From NCBI RefSeq assembly GCF_009826975.1, contig NZ_WUMO01000002.1, positions 496,001 through 560,000 on the forward strand: a stretch of DNA of 64,000 bases, read 5' to 3'. Both the position numbers and the translations under genes were made by a program. This stretch comes from Flavobacterium sp. HBTb2-11-1 (GTDB lineage Bacteria; Bacteroidota; Bacteroidia; Flavobacteriales; Flavobacteriaceae). Below, in pieces: positions 37,119 to 44,919 of the stretch (positions within the stretch are counted from its first letter, which is position 1; the number at the start of each line of letters is the position of its first letter). The notes below the pieces were generated by a model that searched no databases, was not told the DNA's origin, and worked only from the letters and a program-made list of their open reading frames with translations.

Positions 37119-37135
37119 TAACGATATATCGCTAG
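37119..37135 (+). promoter_or_regulatory. Orphan CGATATATCG palindrome upstream of 37193
   Basis: TAACGATATATCGCTA is the best match to the shared upstream site consensus, yet no GG-N10-G element was found 62-70 nt downstream. It may be a site for the same activator acting on another promoter or a relic. Confidence 0.4.
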
Positions 37136-37192
37136 TTCTCTCGGAAATTAAATACTCTATTGACTAATTATAAAATCTAAAAAATAAACATC

Positions 37193-37825
37193 ATGAAACC
37201 ATCATCTAACTTATTGACACCAGACAATCACGCCTTAGTATTAATCGATTTTGAAGGTCAAATGGCTTTTGCAACGAGCAATCTTCCTGTACACGAATTA
37301 CGTACAAATGTGGCAATCGTTTCTGGAGCATCAAAAATCTTTAATGTGTCAACAGTGGTAACTACAGTTGCAGAAGAAAGCTTCTCGGGTCCTGTTTTCC
37401 CTGAAGTTGAAGAATTTTATCCAATCGCTACTTCTGGATATATTGATAGAACAACAATGAATACTTGGGAAGACGAAAATGCCTATAAAGCTATTGTAGC
37501 AAAAAATAAAAAGAAAATAGTTCTTGCTGGATTATGGACAAGCGTTTGTATTGTTGGGCCTGCTTTATCTGCTATTGAAGAGGGATACGAAGTTTACATT
37601 ATTACAGATGCCTGTGGCGACGTAAGCAAAGAAGCTCACGAACGTGCCGTACAGAGAATGGTACAAGCTGGTGCAATTCCTATAACTTCTATCCAATATT
37701 TATTAGAACTTCAAAGAGACTGGGCGCGAGAAGCTACTTATGGTCCTGTAACTTCTTTAATGAAAAAATATGGCGGTTCTTATGGAATAGGCATCCAATA
37801 TGCACATACTATGTTGAAACACTAA
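37193..37825 (+). CDS. YcaC-like isochorismatase-family hydrolase
   Basis: A 210-residue member of the YcaC branch. The active-site Asp is in LIDFEGQ (Asp19), the conserved R86-T-T-M-N-x-W-E element follows, and the nucleophile Cys119 is in GLWTSVCI. The C-terminus (LMKKYGGSYGIGIQYAHTM) is typical. It is upstream of the amidohydrolase with a 60-nt gap and probably belongs to a cluster with it and DoxX. Substrate unknown. It differs in branch from the other isochorismatase-like protein at 25358. Confidence 0.9.
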   Translation: MKPSSNLLTPDNHALVLIDFEGQMAFATSNLPVHELRTNVAIVSGASKIFNVSTVVTTVAEESFSGPVFPEVEEFYPIATSGYIDRTTMNTWEDENAYKAIVAKNKKKIVLAGLWTSVCIVGPALSAIEEGYEVYIITDACGDVSKEAHERAVQRMVQAGAIPITSIQYLLELQRDWAREATYGPVTSLMKKYGGSYGIGIQYAHTMLKH

Positions 37826-37885
37826 TCTAAAGAGTTCATTTAAACCTATATACCTATCCTAGGCTCTACTCTAAATAATTTAATT

Positions 37886-39772
37886 ATGAAAGCAGATTTA
37901 ATTTTATTCAACGGAAAAATTCATAGTTTCAATCCAGAAACTCCAAATATAACAGCAGTCGCGATTAAAAACGGAAAATTTATTGGCGTTGGAAATGACA
38001 GCGATATCATGCAGTTTGCTTCTGAAGAAACCAAAATAATCGACCTTCAGAATAAGAGAGCTGTTCCAGGAATCAACGATTCGCACATTCACCTTATTCG
38101 TGGCGGATTAAACTATAATTTAGAATTACGCTGGGATGGAGTTCCGTCTCTAGCCGATGCGCTTCGAATGCTAAAAGAGCAAGTTGATCGCACTCCAAAT
38201 CCGCAATGGGTACGTGTAGTGGGCGGTTGGTCTGAATTTCAATTTGCTGAACGCAGAATGCCAACTTTAGAAGAAATCAACGCTATTGCGCCAGATACTC
38301 CTGTTTTTATTCTGCATTTGTACGATAGAGCGATTATGAACAGAGCGGCACTGAGAGCTGTTGGATATAACAAAAATACGCCTGCGCCTCCAGGCGGACA
38401 TATTGAGCGTGACTCAAACGGAGAGCCAACAGGACTTATTATTGCAACGCCAAATGCGATAATTTTGTATTCAACTTTGGCTAAAGGCCCTACTCTTTCT
38501 TATGAGCATCAGCTTAACTCGACACGTCATTTTATGAAAGAATTAAATCGTTTCGGAATCACCAGTGTGATCGATGCTGGCGGCGGATTTCAGAATTTTC
38601 CAGACGATTATAAAGTGGTGAATGAATTGAATGAAAAGAACCAATTGACAGTGCGAATTGCCTACAATCTTTTCACACAAAAGCCAAAACACGAATTTGA
38701 AGATTTTTCAGATTGGATTGATACCGTAAAATTATATCAGGGAAATGATATGTACCGCCACAATGGCGCTGGTGAAATGTTGGTTTTCTCTGCTGCTGAT
38801 TTTGAAGATTTTCTACAGCCAAGACCTGATCTTCCAGAAAACATGGAAGCCGAATTAGCAAAAGTGGTTCGTCTTCTGGTAGAAAACCGCTGGCCGTTTA
38901 GACTGCATGCGACTTACAACGAAAGCATTACCAGATTCTTAAATGTATTTGAAAAAATAAACCAAGATATTCCTTTCAACGGACTTCCGTGGATTTTTGA
39001 CCACGCAGAAACTATTGATGAAAGAAACATCGAACGTGTAAAAGCTTTAGGAGGCGGAATTGCTGTTCAAAGCAGAATGGCTTATCAAGGAGAATATTAC
39101 ACAGATCGTTACGGAGCTAAAGCTGCAGAAAACACACCTCCAATCAAAAAAATGATCGAAATGGAAGTTCCTGTTGGCGCAGGTTCGGACGCCACAAGAG
39201 TAAGCAGTTACAATCCGTGGGTTTCCATGTATTGGATGACGGTTGGAAAAACTGTTGGAGGCTTGCAATTGTACAATGAAACCAGATTGAACAGACAAAC
39301 GGCTTTGGAATTGTACACCAGAGGAAGCGCTTGGTTCTCGCAAGAACAAACAAAAAAAGGAGATATTAAAGTTGGAATGTTTGCCGATTTAGTGGTTTTA
39401 GACCGAGATTATTTTGCAATTGACGACGAAGACATTAAAAAAATCGAAGCTGACTTAACCATTGTAGACGGAAAAATTGTGTATGCAAACGGAGATTTTT
39501 CTTCTTTCTCCCCTCCTCACATTCCGATTCTTCCAGATTGGTCACCAACAAATATTTATAACGGATATCCTGTAAGGAGCGGTTTGCAAAGTGCAATTGA
39601 AAAAAATGCAAAAGCCGATGCAAAACCAAAACTGACTTCGCAGATTCATAGCTGCAGCGGAAGTTGCGACGTTCATTTACACAATCACGACGCTGCCCGA
39701 TTGAGCAATGTTCCTGTTAATAATTATAATGCATTCTGGGGAGCTTTGGGCTGTTCTTGTTTTGCTTTTTAA
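37886..39772 (+). CDS. YtcJ-like amidohydrolase with Cys/His-rich tail
   Basis: A 628-residue amidohydrolase_3 enzyme. The N-terminal metal motif is DSHIHL (about 66-71); later metal and catalytic elements include FDHAETID (about 373) and GSDAT (about 433). YtcJ relatives hydrolyse amides, formamides or hydantoin-like compounds. The last 45 residues are unusual: HSCSGSCDVHLHNHD and a terminal CSCFAF form a compact Cys/His array that could bind a metal. It is tightly followed by a DoxX gene (10 nt) and preceded by the YcaC-like hydrolase. Confidence 0.92.
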   Translation: MKADLILFNGKIHSFNPETPNITAVAIKNGKFIGVGNDSDIMQFASEETKIIDLQNKRAVPGINDSHIHLIRGGLNYNLELRWDGVPSLADALRMLKEQVDRTPNPQWVRVVGGWSEFQFAERRMPTLEEINAIAPDTPVFILHLYDRAIMNRAALRAVGYNKNTPAPPGGHIERDSNGEPTGLIIATPNAIILYSTLAKGPTLSYEHQLNSTRHFMKELNRFGITSVIDAGGGFQNFPDDYKVVNELNEKNQLTVRIAYNLFTQKPKHEFEDFSDWIDTVKLYQGNDMYRHNGAGEMLVFSAADFEDFLQPRPDLPENMEAELAKVVRLLVENRWPFRLHATYNESITRFLNVFEKINQDIPFNGLPWIFDHAETIDERNIERVKALGGGIAVQSRMAYQGEYYTDRYGAKAAENTPPIKKMIEMEVPVGAGSDATRVSSYNPWVSMYWMTVGKTVGGLQLYNETRLNRQTALELYTRGSAWFSQEQTKKGDIKVGMFADLVVLDRDYFAIDDEDIKKIEADLTIVDGKIVYANGDFSSFSPPHIPILPDWSPTNIYNGYPVRSGLQSAIEKNAKADAKPKLTSQIHSCSGSCDVHLHNHDAARLSNVPVNNYNAFWGALGCSCFAF

Positions 39773-39782
39773 ATCTCAAAAA

Positions 39783-40217
39783 ATGATTGATATTATAAAA
39801 CAAATCCTGTATTCCGATTTAGGGACATCATTCAACAATGCAGCTCTTTTAGCTTTTAGAGTTCTGCTTGCCATTGAATTATTCAGAGTACACGGAATGA
39901 AAAAATTTAGAGTCGAAAACGGACAAAAAGAACATGTTCCAAATCCGCTGCATCTGCCAGAAAAACTAAACGGTTTGGTAGCAACATTTTCAGATACTGT
40001 CATCCCGTTTTTCATCATTCTAGGGTTTGGAACAAGGCTCGCGGTCTTACCTACAATTGGTGTCACTGCAATTGGCTATTTTGTGGTTCACCGAAACGAT
40101 TCGCTAGAAGTGCGCGATGTGCCTTTTATGTACACTTTATCTTTATTACTGCTTCTTGCCCTTGGCGCAGGAACGTATTCACTAGATTACTATTTAGTAA
40201 CAATATTAAACAATTGA
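39783..40217 (+). CDS. DoxX-family membrane protein
   Basis: A 144-residue protein. The start at 39783 (MIDIIKQILYS) follows the amidohydrolase by 10 nt; longer frames from 39708 run inside the previous gene. Four transmembrane helices are visible (about 20-40, 65-88, 93-110, 120-140), with the DoxX-type RVLLAIELFRVHGMKKF at the first. DoxX proteins accompany thiol-stress and quinone-detoxification genes (MhqP/CatD in Bacillus). A second, unrelated-looking DoxX member is at 53655. Confidence 0.87.
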   Translation: MIDIIKQILYSDLGTSFNNAALLAFRVLLAIELFRVHGMKKFRVENGQKEHVPNPLHLPEKLNGLVATFSDTVIPFFIILGFGTRLAVLPTIGVTAIGYFVVHRNDSLEVRDVPFMYTLSLLLLLALGAGTYSLDYYLVTILNN

Positions 40218-40231
40218 TTTAAGCACAAATA

Positions 40232-40456
40232 TTTTAACACATAGAAACATAGATTTTTTTGGGAGCAAATAAAAGGCGTTTCACTTTGCATTAATACACA
40301 TAGCATGTTTTTATTCTCTCGCAGATTAGGCAGATATTTTCCATTACAAACTTTGACAAGTTCTCACAAAGCGTTCATAAATCTATGTGTTAGAAACTAG
40401 TTTCTTTCTTTATTCTTTTCAAAAATCAAGAAAAAATCTATGTTTCTATGTGTTTA
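40232..40456. repeat. CATAGAAACATAG inverted repeat, copy 3, with nested module
   Basis: Arms at 40232-40257 and 40435-40456. Internal GGCGTTTCACTTT and TGTGTTAGAAACTAGTTTC match copy 31669-31808, but a CTCTCGCAGATTAGGCAGAT module (about 40315-40335) plus more sequence interrupts it. It occupies the gene-free stretch 40218-40541. Confidence 0.75.
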
Positions 40457-40484
40457 TTGATTCAGATTCCTCCATAACTTAAAA

Positions 40485-40513
40485 CTCAAAACTCATAACT
40501 CATAACTCATAAT
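40485..40513. repeat. Heptamer tandem repeat (CATAACT)
   Basis: About four near-identical 7-nt units upstream of the Dps gene. It is the same unit as the array at 2677-2713. Confidence 0.65.
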
Positions 40514-40541
40514 TAATAACTTATTAAAACCCAATTTAAAA

Positions 40542-41015
40542 ATGAAAGCAAACATCGGAATCAAACAAGAAAACATTTCAAAAATCGTAGAGATTTTAAC
40601 TAAAGTTCTTGCAGACGAATTTATACTTTACACCAAAACAAAAAGAGCACATTGGAACGTTGAAGGTCCAGATTTTTACAACAAGCACATTTTCTTCGAA
40701 CAGCAATATGATGCCATCGATGAAATTGTGGATACTGTTGCAGAAAGAATTCGTTCTTTAGGCCATTACACTCCAGCTACTTTAAAAGATTTCTTAACGT
40801 TAACACATCTTAGCGAAGAATTACAAGAGAAAAATGACAGTAATGGTTTTATTAAAGAATTGCTTCTCGATCATGAAAGCATCATTATATATCTGCGAGA
40901 AAACATCAATCTTATTGCGAATGATCTCCAAGATGCAGGGACAAGCGATTTTATTACAGGTCTTGTAGAAAATCACGAAAAAATGGCGTGGATGCTTCGC
41001 GCACATTTAAACTAA
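40542..41015 (+). CDS. dps: Dps-family DNA-protecting ferritin
   Basis: A 157-residue protein with the Dps ferroxidase residues in HWNVEGPDFYNKHIFFEQQYDA (His about 38, Asp about 65) and DTVAERIRSLG. It oxidises iron with peroxide and stores it inside a dodecamer, protecting DNA. It is followed 9 nt later by the DUF1275 gene, a plausible operon. The upstream region is repeat-rich and no strong promoter was resolved. Confidence 0.95.
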   Translation: MKANIGIKQENISKIVEILTKVLADEFILYTKTKRAHWNVEGPDFYNKHIFFEQQYDAIDEIVDTVAERIRSLGHYTPATLKDFLTLTHLSEELQEKNDSNGFIKELLLDHESIIIYLRENINLIANDLQDAGTSDFITGLVENHEKMAWMLRAHLN

Positions 41016-41024
41016 AAAGAAATT

Positions 41025-41696
41025 ATGGAAATAAAACAAAACAATATTTGGTACGTAACCCTGCTTCTAACCATAATAGCAGGGTATTGCGATACCGTAA
41101 CCTTTGTCGCAGCTGATTCGATATTTTCGGCGCATGTTACAGGAAACTTTATCGTATTTGCCTACCAGATTATCAAAGGTTCAGACTTGCATGCTTGGAT
41201 AAAACTGCTAACTTTTCCCGTTTTTATTATCGCAGTAATTACAGGGGGAAGAATTGCTTTAAAAGCCACAAATCGCTATACTATTTTATTTTGGGAAGGG
41301 ATAATATTGGTTTTAAGCGGCATTGCATCGTACGCCTTTGGTTATCTGCAAAATTTCGAAGAATGGACGATGTATACCATCGCCATGACAACTGTATTTG
41401 CCATGGGGCTTCAGAATGCTTTTGGAAAACTTTACGCTAAAGAAACGCACGGCCCGACAACTATGATGACAGGAAATGTCACTCAGGCTTCGCTTGACCT
41501 TGGAAATCTATTAAAAAACGGATTTAAAGATGCCGAAGTACTTTTAAGTTTTAAAAAACAATTAGTTACAATAATTGGATTTCTTATCGGTTGTTTTCTT
41601 GGTGCCGTTGCAGGAAAGTTTTTCGGATTAGGCACTTTAATTCTGCCTGGAACTGCTATGATTATTTGCTATTTATACCACCGAGACAGCCAGTAA
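41025..41696 (+). CDS. YoaK/DUF1275 membrane protein
   Basis: A 223-residue inner-membrane protein with about six helices. It has the DUF1275 markers AGYCDTVTFVAADSIFSAHVTGNF at the N-terminus and MTGNVTQASLDLG (about 147-160). Family function is not established. It is likely co-transcribed with dps (9-nt gap). Confidence 0.9.
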   Translation: MEIKQNNIWYVTLLLTIIAGYCDTVTFVAADSIFSAHVTGNFIVFAYQIIKGSDLHAWIKLLTFPVFIIAVITGGRIALKATNRYTILFWEGIILVLSGIASYAFGYLQNFEEWTMYTIAMTTVFAMGLQNAFGKLYAKETHGPTTMMTGNVTQASLDLGNLLKNGFKDAEVLLSFKKQLVTIIGFLIGCFLGAVAGKFFGLGTLILPGTAMIICYLYHRDSQ

Positions 41697-41814
41697 ACAC
41701 GCATTTTTGAATTGCAGTTTGCCAATAATATAGTATCTTTAAAGAATGGTTTTATCTCTTTTCCTAAAAAAGAAATTGCTGATATAGAAATAAAACAAAA
41801 TACAACCCAAGAAT

Positions 41815-42105
41815 ATGGAAACAATAAAATTAGAATTAGACGAAAAAAAACATGGTGCTTTTAATCTCTATGTCGACGATAAAAAACTAGGCGAAATGAT
41901 AGTAAGCATTAAACCAGATTTGTTGACGGTTTATCATACTGGAGTTGAACCAGAAGCAGAAGGAAAAGGTTATGCAAAGAAACTTTTAGAAGAAATGGTA
42001 GCATACGTTCGCGCCAATAATTTAAAAGTTTTACCGCTTTGCCCTTATGTGCATGCGCAATTCAAAAGACATCCAGATGAATACGAAGATATTTGGAAGA
42101 AGTAA
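41815..42105 (+). CDS. Small GNAT-type N-acetyltransferase
   Basis: A 96-residue YidJ-like GNAT protein. The acetyl-CoA binding motif EPEAEGKGYAKKLLEEM lies near residues 43-60, and PLCPYVHAQFKRHPDEY forms the C-terminal conserved block. Single-domain members of this size acetylate unknown small molecules or protein N-termini. It sits in the stress cluster, followed after 99 nt by a carboxylesterase gene. Confidence 0.9.
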   Translation: METIKLELDEKKHGAFNLYVDDKKLGEMIVSIKPDLLTVYHTGVEPEAEGKGYAKKLLEEMVAYVRANNLKVLPLCPYVHAQFKRHPDEYEDIWKK

Positions 42106-42133
42106 CGTTGAAAAGATTAAAGATTAAAGACAA

Positions 42134-42163
42134 AAGACTGGAGATGAAAGACTGGAGATGAAA
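42134..42163. repeat. Direct tandem repeat GACTGGAGATGAAA
   Basis: Two copies of a 14-nt unit, AGACTGGAGATGAA, in the gap between the acetyltransferase and the carboxylesterase. Flanking AAAGATTAAAGATTAAAGA stretches are also repeated at 28418. Confidence 0.6.
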
Positions 42164-42204
42164 GACTCTTGTCTCTAGGCTTAAAAATTAAAGATTAAAA
42201 AACT

Positions 42205-42825
42205 ATGAATACAGATATATTAACAGATGGCGTTCCTTTAAATGAAGCCAAAAAAGCCCTCATCATGATTCACGGTCGTGGTGCAAGCGCGCATGATATT
42301 CTTTCTATCGCCAAACATCTTAAAGTAGAAGATTTTGCGTTGGTTGCGCCTCAGGCAGAAAACAGAACTTGGTATCCGTATTCTTTTTTGGCACCCCTAA
42401 ACGAAAATGAACCTTCATTTTCAAAATCATTAGAAGCTATCCATCAGGTTGTTGTTGCAATTCAGCAAAACGGAATCGAAAAAGAGAATATTTATTTCTT
42501 GGGCTTTTCTCAAGGAGCTTGTCTTGCTTTGGAATTTACAACCCGAAATGCCGCAAAATATGGCGGAATCGTAGCTTTTACAGGTGGGCTAATTGGTGAT
42601 AAGGTGTATGAAAATCATTATTCAGGAAATTTTGAAAATACTCCTGTTTTTATAGGAACAAGCGATCCTGATTTCCACGTTCCTGTAGAAAGAGTGAATG
42701 ATACAGAAGCGCTTATGGAAAAAATGGGTGCTGACGTTACTAAAAAAATCTATCCTAATATGGGACACACCATCAGTCAGGATGAAGTAGATTGTGCAAA
42801 TGCATTGATTTTCAATAAAAAATAA
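42205..42825 (+). CDS. Phospholipase/carboxylesterase, MhqD-like
   Basis: A 206-residue alpha/beta hydrolase of the carboxylesterase/phospholipase (MhqD/YtpA) group. The elements are IMIHGRGASAHD, the nucleophile Ser102 in GFSQGA, the acid in GTSDPDFHVP and His in NMGHTIS. In Bacillus the mhqED operon responds to quinones, and mhqD resembles this gene. Its stop overlaps the start of the cupin-like gene by one nucleotide. Confidence 0.9.
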   Translation: MNTDILTDGVPLNEAKKALIMIHGRGASAHDILSIAKHLKVEDFALVAPQAENRTWYPYSFLAPLNENEPSFSKSLEAIHQVVVAIQQNGIEKENIYFLGFSQGACLALEFTTRNAAKYGGIVAFTGGLIGDKVYENHYSGNFENTPVFIGTSDPDFHVPVERVNDTEALMEKMGADVTKKIYPNMGHTISQDEVDCANALIFNKK

Positions 42826-43175
42826 TGATTACCATAACTCGTGTTTACAGCGATACTAGCGGAGAAAGTCACTTCGAAGACTTTCAAATTCCATTGAAAA
42901 ACAATGGCGATATAGGATTTTTATCTGATGATGAGCCTGTCAAATCTATTGTTTTTAGAGAAGTAAGTCCGTCTTACGATTACGATTTTCATAATGCGCC
43001 AGACCGCCAATATATTGTATTACTGGAAGGAGGCGTAGAAATCGAAACTTCGCTGGGAGAAAAAAGAACATTCCCGACGGGTTCAATTTTATTGGTGGAA
43101 GACACTACTGGAAAAGGCCACAAAACTAAAAATATCGAACCAAAGCTTCGAAAATCAATATTTATAAAATTGTAA
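42825..43175 (+). CDS. Cupin-like protein
   Basis: A 116-residue protein. The central beta-strand block RQYIVLLEGGVEIETSLGEKRTFPTGSILLVEDTTGKGHKT has the spacing of a cupin barrel. The classical two-His metal box is not complete (only GKGHK at the end), so metal binding is uncertain. Start-stop overlap of one base with the carboxylesterase indicates translational coupling and a linked role. Confidence 0.75.
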   Translation: MITITRVYSDTSGESHFEDFQIPLKNNGDIGFLSDDEPVKSIVFREVSPSYDYDFHNAPDRQYIVLLEGGVEIETSLGEKRTFPTGSILLVEDTTGKGHKTKNIEPKLRKSIFIKL

Positions 43176-43185
43176 TTTAAAAAAG

Positions 43186-43560
43186 TGCCACTCCCGATAG
43201 CTATCGCAATAAAGAATTAAATTGATTTTTTTTGCCTCGAAGGCGCTAAGACACAAAGTTTTTTGCAAACACTAAAAAAATCTCGCAAAGACACAGAGCT
43301 GCAAAGTTTTACTTTAAGTAATTTAATCTGCTTAAACCTTTTAAACCTGATAGCTATTGGGAGCGTGAAAAAAATCAAAAGTAAGCGCGAAAAACTATGT
43401 GCATTTAAATAAGTGAAACGCCTTTTATACATCTAAAAAGCTATGTTTCTATGTGTTTAAAAAAAATATAAACCTTTACTTAAATCTTTTAATCTCGATA
43501 GTTATCGAAAGCGTGAAAAAATATCAATCTTAAAGATTTTTCTTTTTTATTGATTCTCTG
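43186..43560. repeat. Degenerate repeat block upstream of the dioxygenase gene
   Basis: It contains GCCTCGAAGGCGCTAAGACACA- and TCTCGCAAAGACACAGAGC-type repeats and TCCCGATAGCTATCGC-type hairpin relics. A reverse-orientation CATAGAAACATAG copy at 43391-43459 includes the complement of GGCGTTTCACTT. This fills most of the gene-free region 43176-43794. Confidence 0.6.
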
Positions 43561-43585
43561 AATATAGATTTTCCATTATCAAAAT

Positions 43586-43599
43586 CACGATATATCGTG
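43586..43599 (+). promoter_or_regulatory. Upstream activator site for P6
   Basis: CACGATATATCGTG is a perfect 14-nt palindrome. The C of CGATATAT (43588) is 67 nt before the GG at 43655. Confidence 0.55.
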
Positions 43600-43653
43600 T
43601 AATATCAAATTTGCTCTTTCTTAAAAACCCTAATAATAAAGCACTTACTCAAA

Positions 43654-43669
43654 TGGAACAGGGTTTGGT
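43654..43669 (+). promoter_or_regulatory. Sigma-54-like promoter P6 (gene 43795-44742)
   Basis: TGGAACAGGGTTTGGT has GG-N10-GG spacing. The -24 half is weaker (GGAAC) but the distance from the palindrome is the same as for the others. Confidence 0.45.
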
Positions 43670-43710
43670 TATTCTTTAAAAAACATCAAAAACGTGCCGT
43701 ATTTCATTTC

Positions 43711-43755
43711 TTAATCTAGGTTAATCGATCCAGAAGCATAACGGACGTAAATTTG
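43711..43755 (+). promoter_or_regulatory. Crp-type operator and -7 box for 43795
   Basis: TTAATCTAGGTTAA (43711-43724) followed by TAAATTTG (43748-43755). The centre is 35 nt from the TTTG, as in front of 35899 and 50173. This promoter is downstream of the sigma-54-like one. Confidence 0.7.
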
Positions 43756-43794
43756 TAAAAGAAAAATCAATAACAATTTAATATAACAAATACC

Positions 43795-44742
43795 ATGGAA
43801 AATAAAATATTAGGCTTACACCATATTACTGCAATCGCAGGTGACGCTAAACGTAATTTTGACTTTTATTCAAAAGTTTTAGGACTAAGATTCATCAAAA
43901 AAACAGTAAACTTTGACGATCCTGGAACATACCATTTTTACTTTGGCGACGAAGTAGGAAGCGCTGGAACAATATTAACTTTTTTCCCTTGGGGAGAAGG
44001 AATCCAACAAGGAAGAAAAGGTTCTGGAATGACAACAGAAATTGGTTATTCTGTTCCAAAAGGAAGTTTGGATTTCTGGCAGAAACGTTTTGAGAAATAC
44101 AATGTAATTTACAATAAACCAGCTGAAAAGTTTGGAGAAAAATATTTGACTTTTTTAGATCCAGACGGACTAAAATTAGAGTTAATCGAATCTAAAACAG
44201 AAGATAACCGAAAAGCTTGGGAAACAGATGAAGTAAAAGCAGATGTGGCAACAAAAGGTTTCCATAACATTACTTTAACTTTAAACAGCATCAAAGCAAC
44301 TGCTGCTATCTTAACTGACATTTTCGGTTATAAATTAATCGATCAAGAGGTAAACCGCTACCGTTATGCAACAGATGCTGTAGAAAATGCTGCCATTGTT
44401 GACTTGGTGGAATTACCAGAGGAAAAACGTGGTTTAAATGCAAACGGAACTATTCATCACGTAGCATTCCGTGTTCCAAATGATGAAATTTTGATGAAAT
44501 TCAGAGAGAAAATCGAAGATTACGGATTGTCTATTACACCGCAAATTGACAGACAGTATTTCCACTCTCTATATTTTAGAGAACCAGGAGGAGTTTTGTT
44601 TGAAATTGCAACTGATAATCCTGGGTTCACTGTAGATGAAAGCTTAGAAGAATTGGGTCAGAACCTAAAACTTCCTGCTCAATACGAACCTCAAAGAGCT
44701 GCTATCGAAGCTCATTTGGTTAATCAATTAATTAAAAACTAA
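43795..44742 (+). CDS. VOC-family ring-cleaving dioxygenase, MhqO/MhqA-like
   Basis: A 315-residue protein of two tandem vicinal-oxygen-chelate modules: GLHHITAIAGDAKRNFDFY (about 7-25) and FHNITLTLNSIKATAAIL (about 152-170). The second half has HHVAFRVPNDE and FHSLYFREPGGVLFEIATD. These are the MhqO-like hydroquinone/catechol dioxygenase signatures. It cleaves dihydroxylated aromatics using Fe(II). Carried in the stress cluster, it would detoxify quinones. Two candidate promoters (sigma-54-like and Crp-type) are upstream. Confidence 0.92.
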   Translation: MENKILGLHHITAIAGDAKRNFDFYSKVLGLRFIKKTVNFDDPGTYHFYFGDEVGSAGTILTFFPWGEGIQQGRKGSGMTTEIGYSVPKGSLDFWQKRFEKYNVIYNKPAEKFGEKYLTFLDPDGLKLELIESKTEDNRKAWETDEVKADVATKGFHNITLTLNSIKATAAILTDIFGYKLIDQEVNRYRYATDAVENAAIVDLVELPEEKRGLNANGTIHHVAFRVPNDEILMKFREKIEDYGLSITPQIDRQYFHSLYFREPGGVLFEIATDNPGFTVDESLEELGQNLKLPAQYEPQRAAIEAHLVNQLIKN

Positions 44743-44776
44743 GCCGGTTTGTCTTAAACCGCAACACAACTATTTG

Positions 44777-44811
44777 AAAAGAGGTTTTCCTAGAGAAAGC
44801 CTCTTTTTTTT
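44777..44811 (+). terminator. Intrinsic terminator after dioxygenase gene
   Basis: AAAGAGG-TTTTC / GAAAGCCTCTTT hairpin followed by a run of T. Confidence 0.85.
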
Positions 44812-44919
44812 ATAACTTCAGAGAATCGCAGTTTTTTATAGCAAAGAATAGCCGTTTACAATACAAAAACTTAGAATCTCAGCCTCTCATTCCCGAAGAC
44901 TTGGGATAGCATCTCAAAA

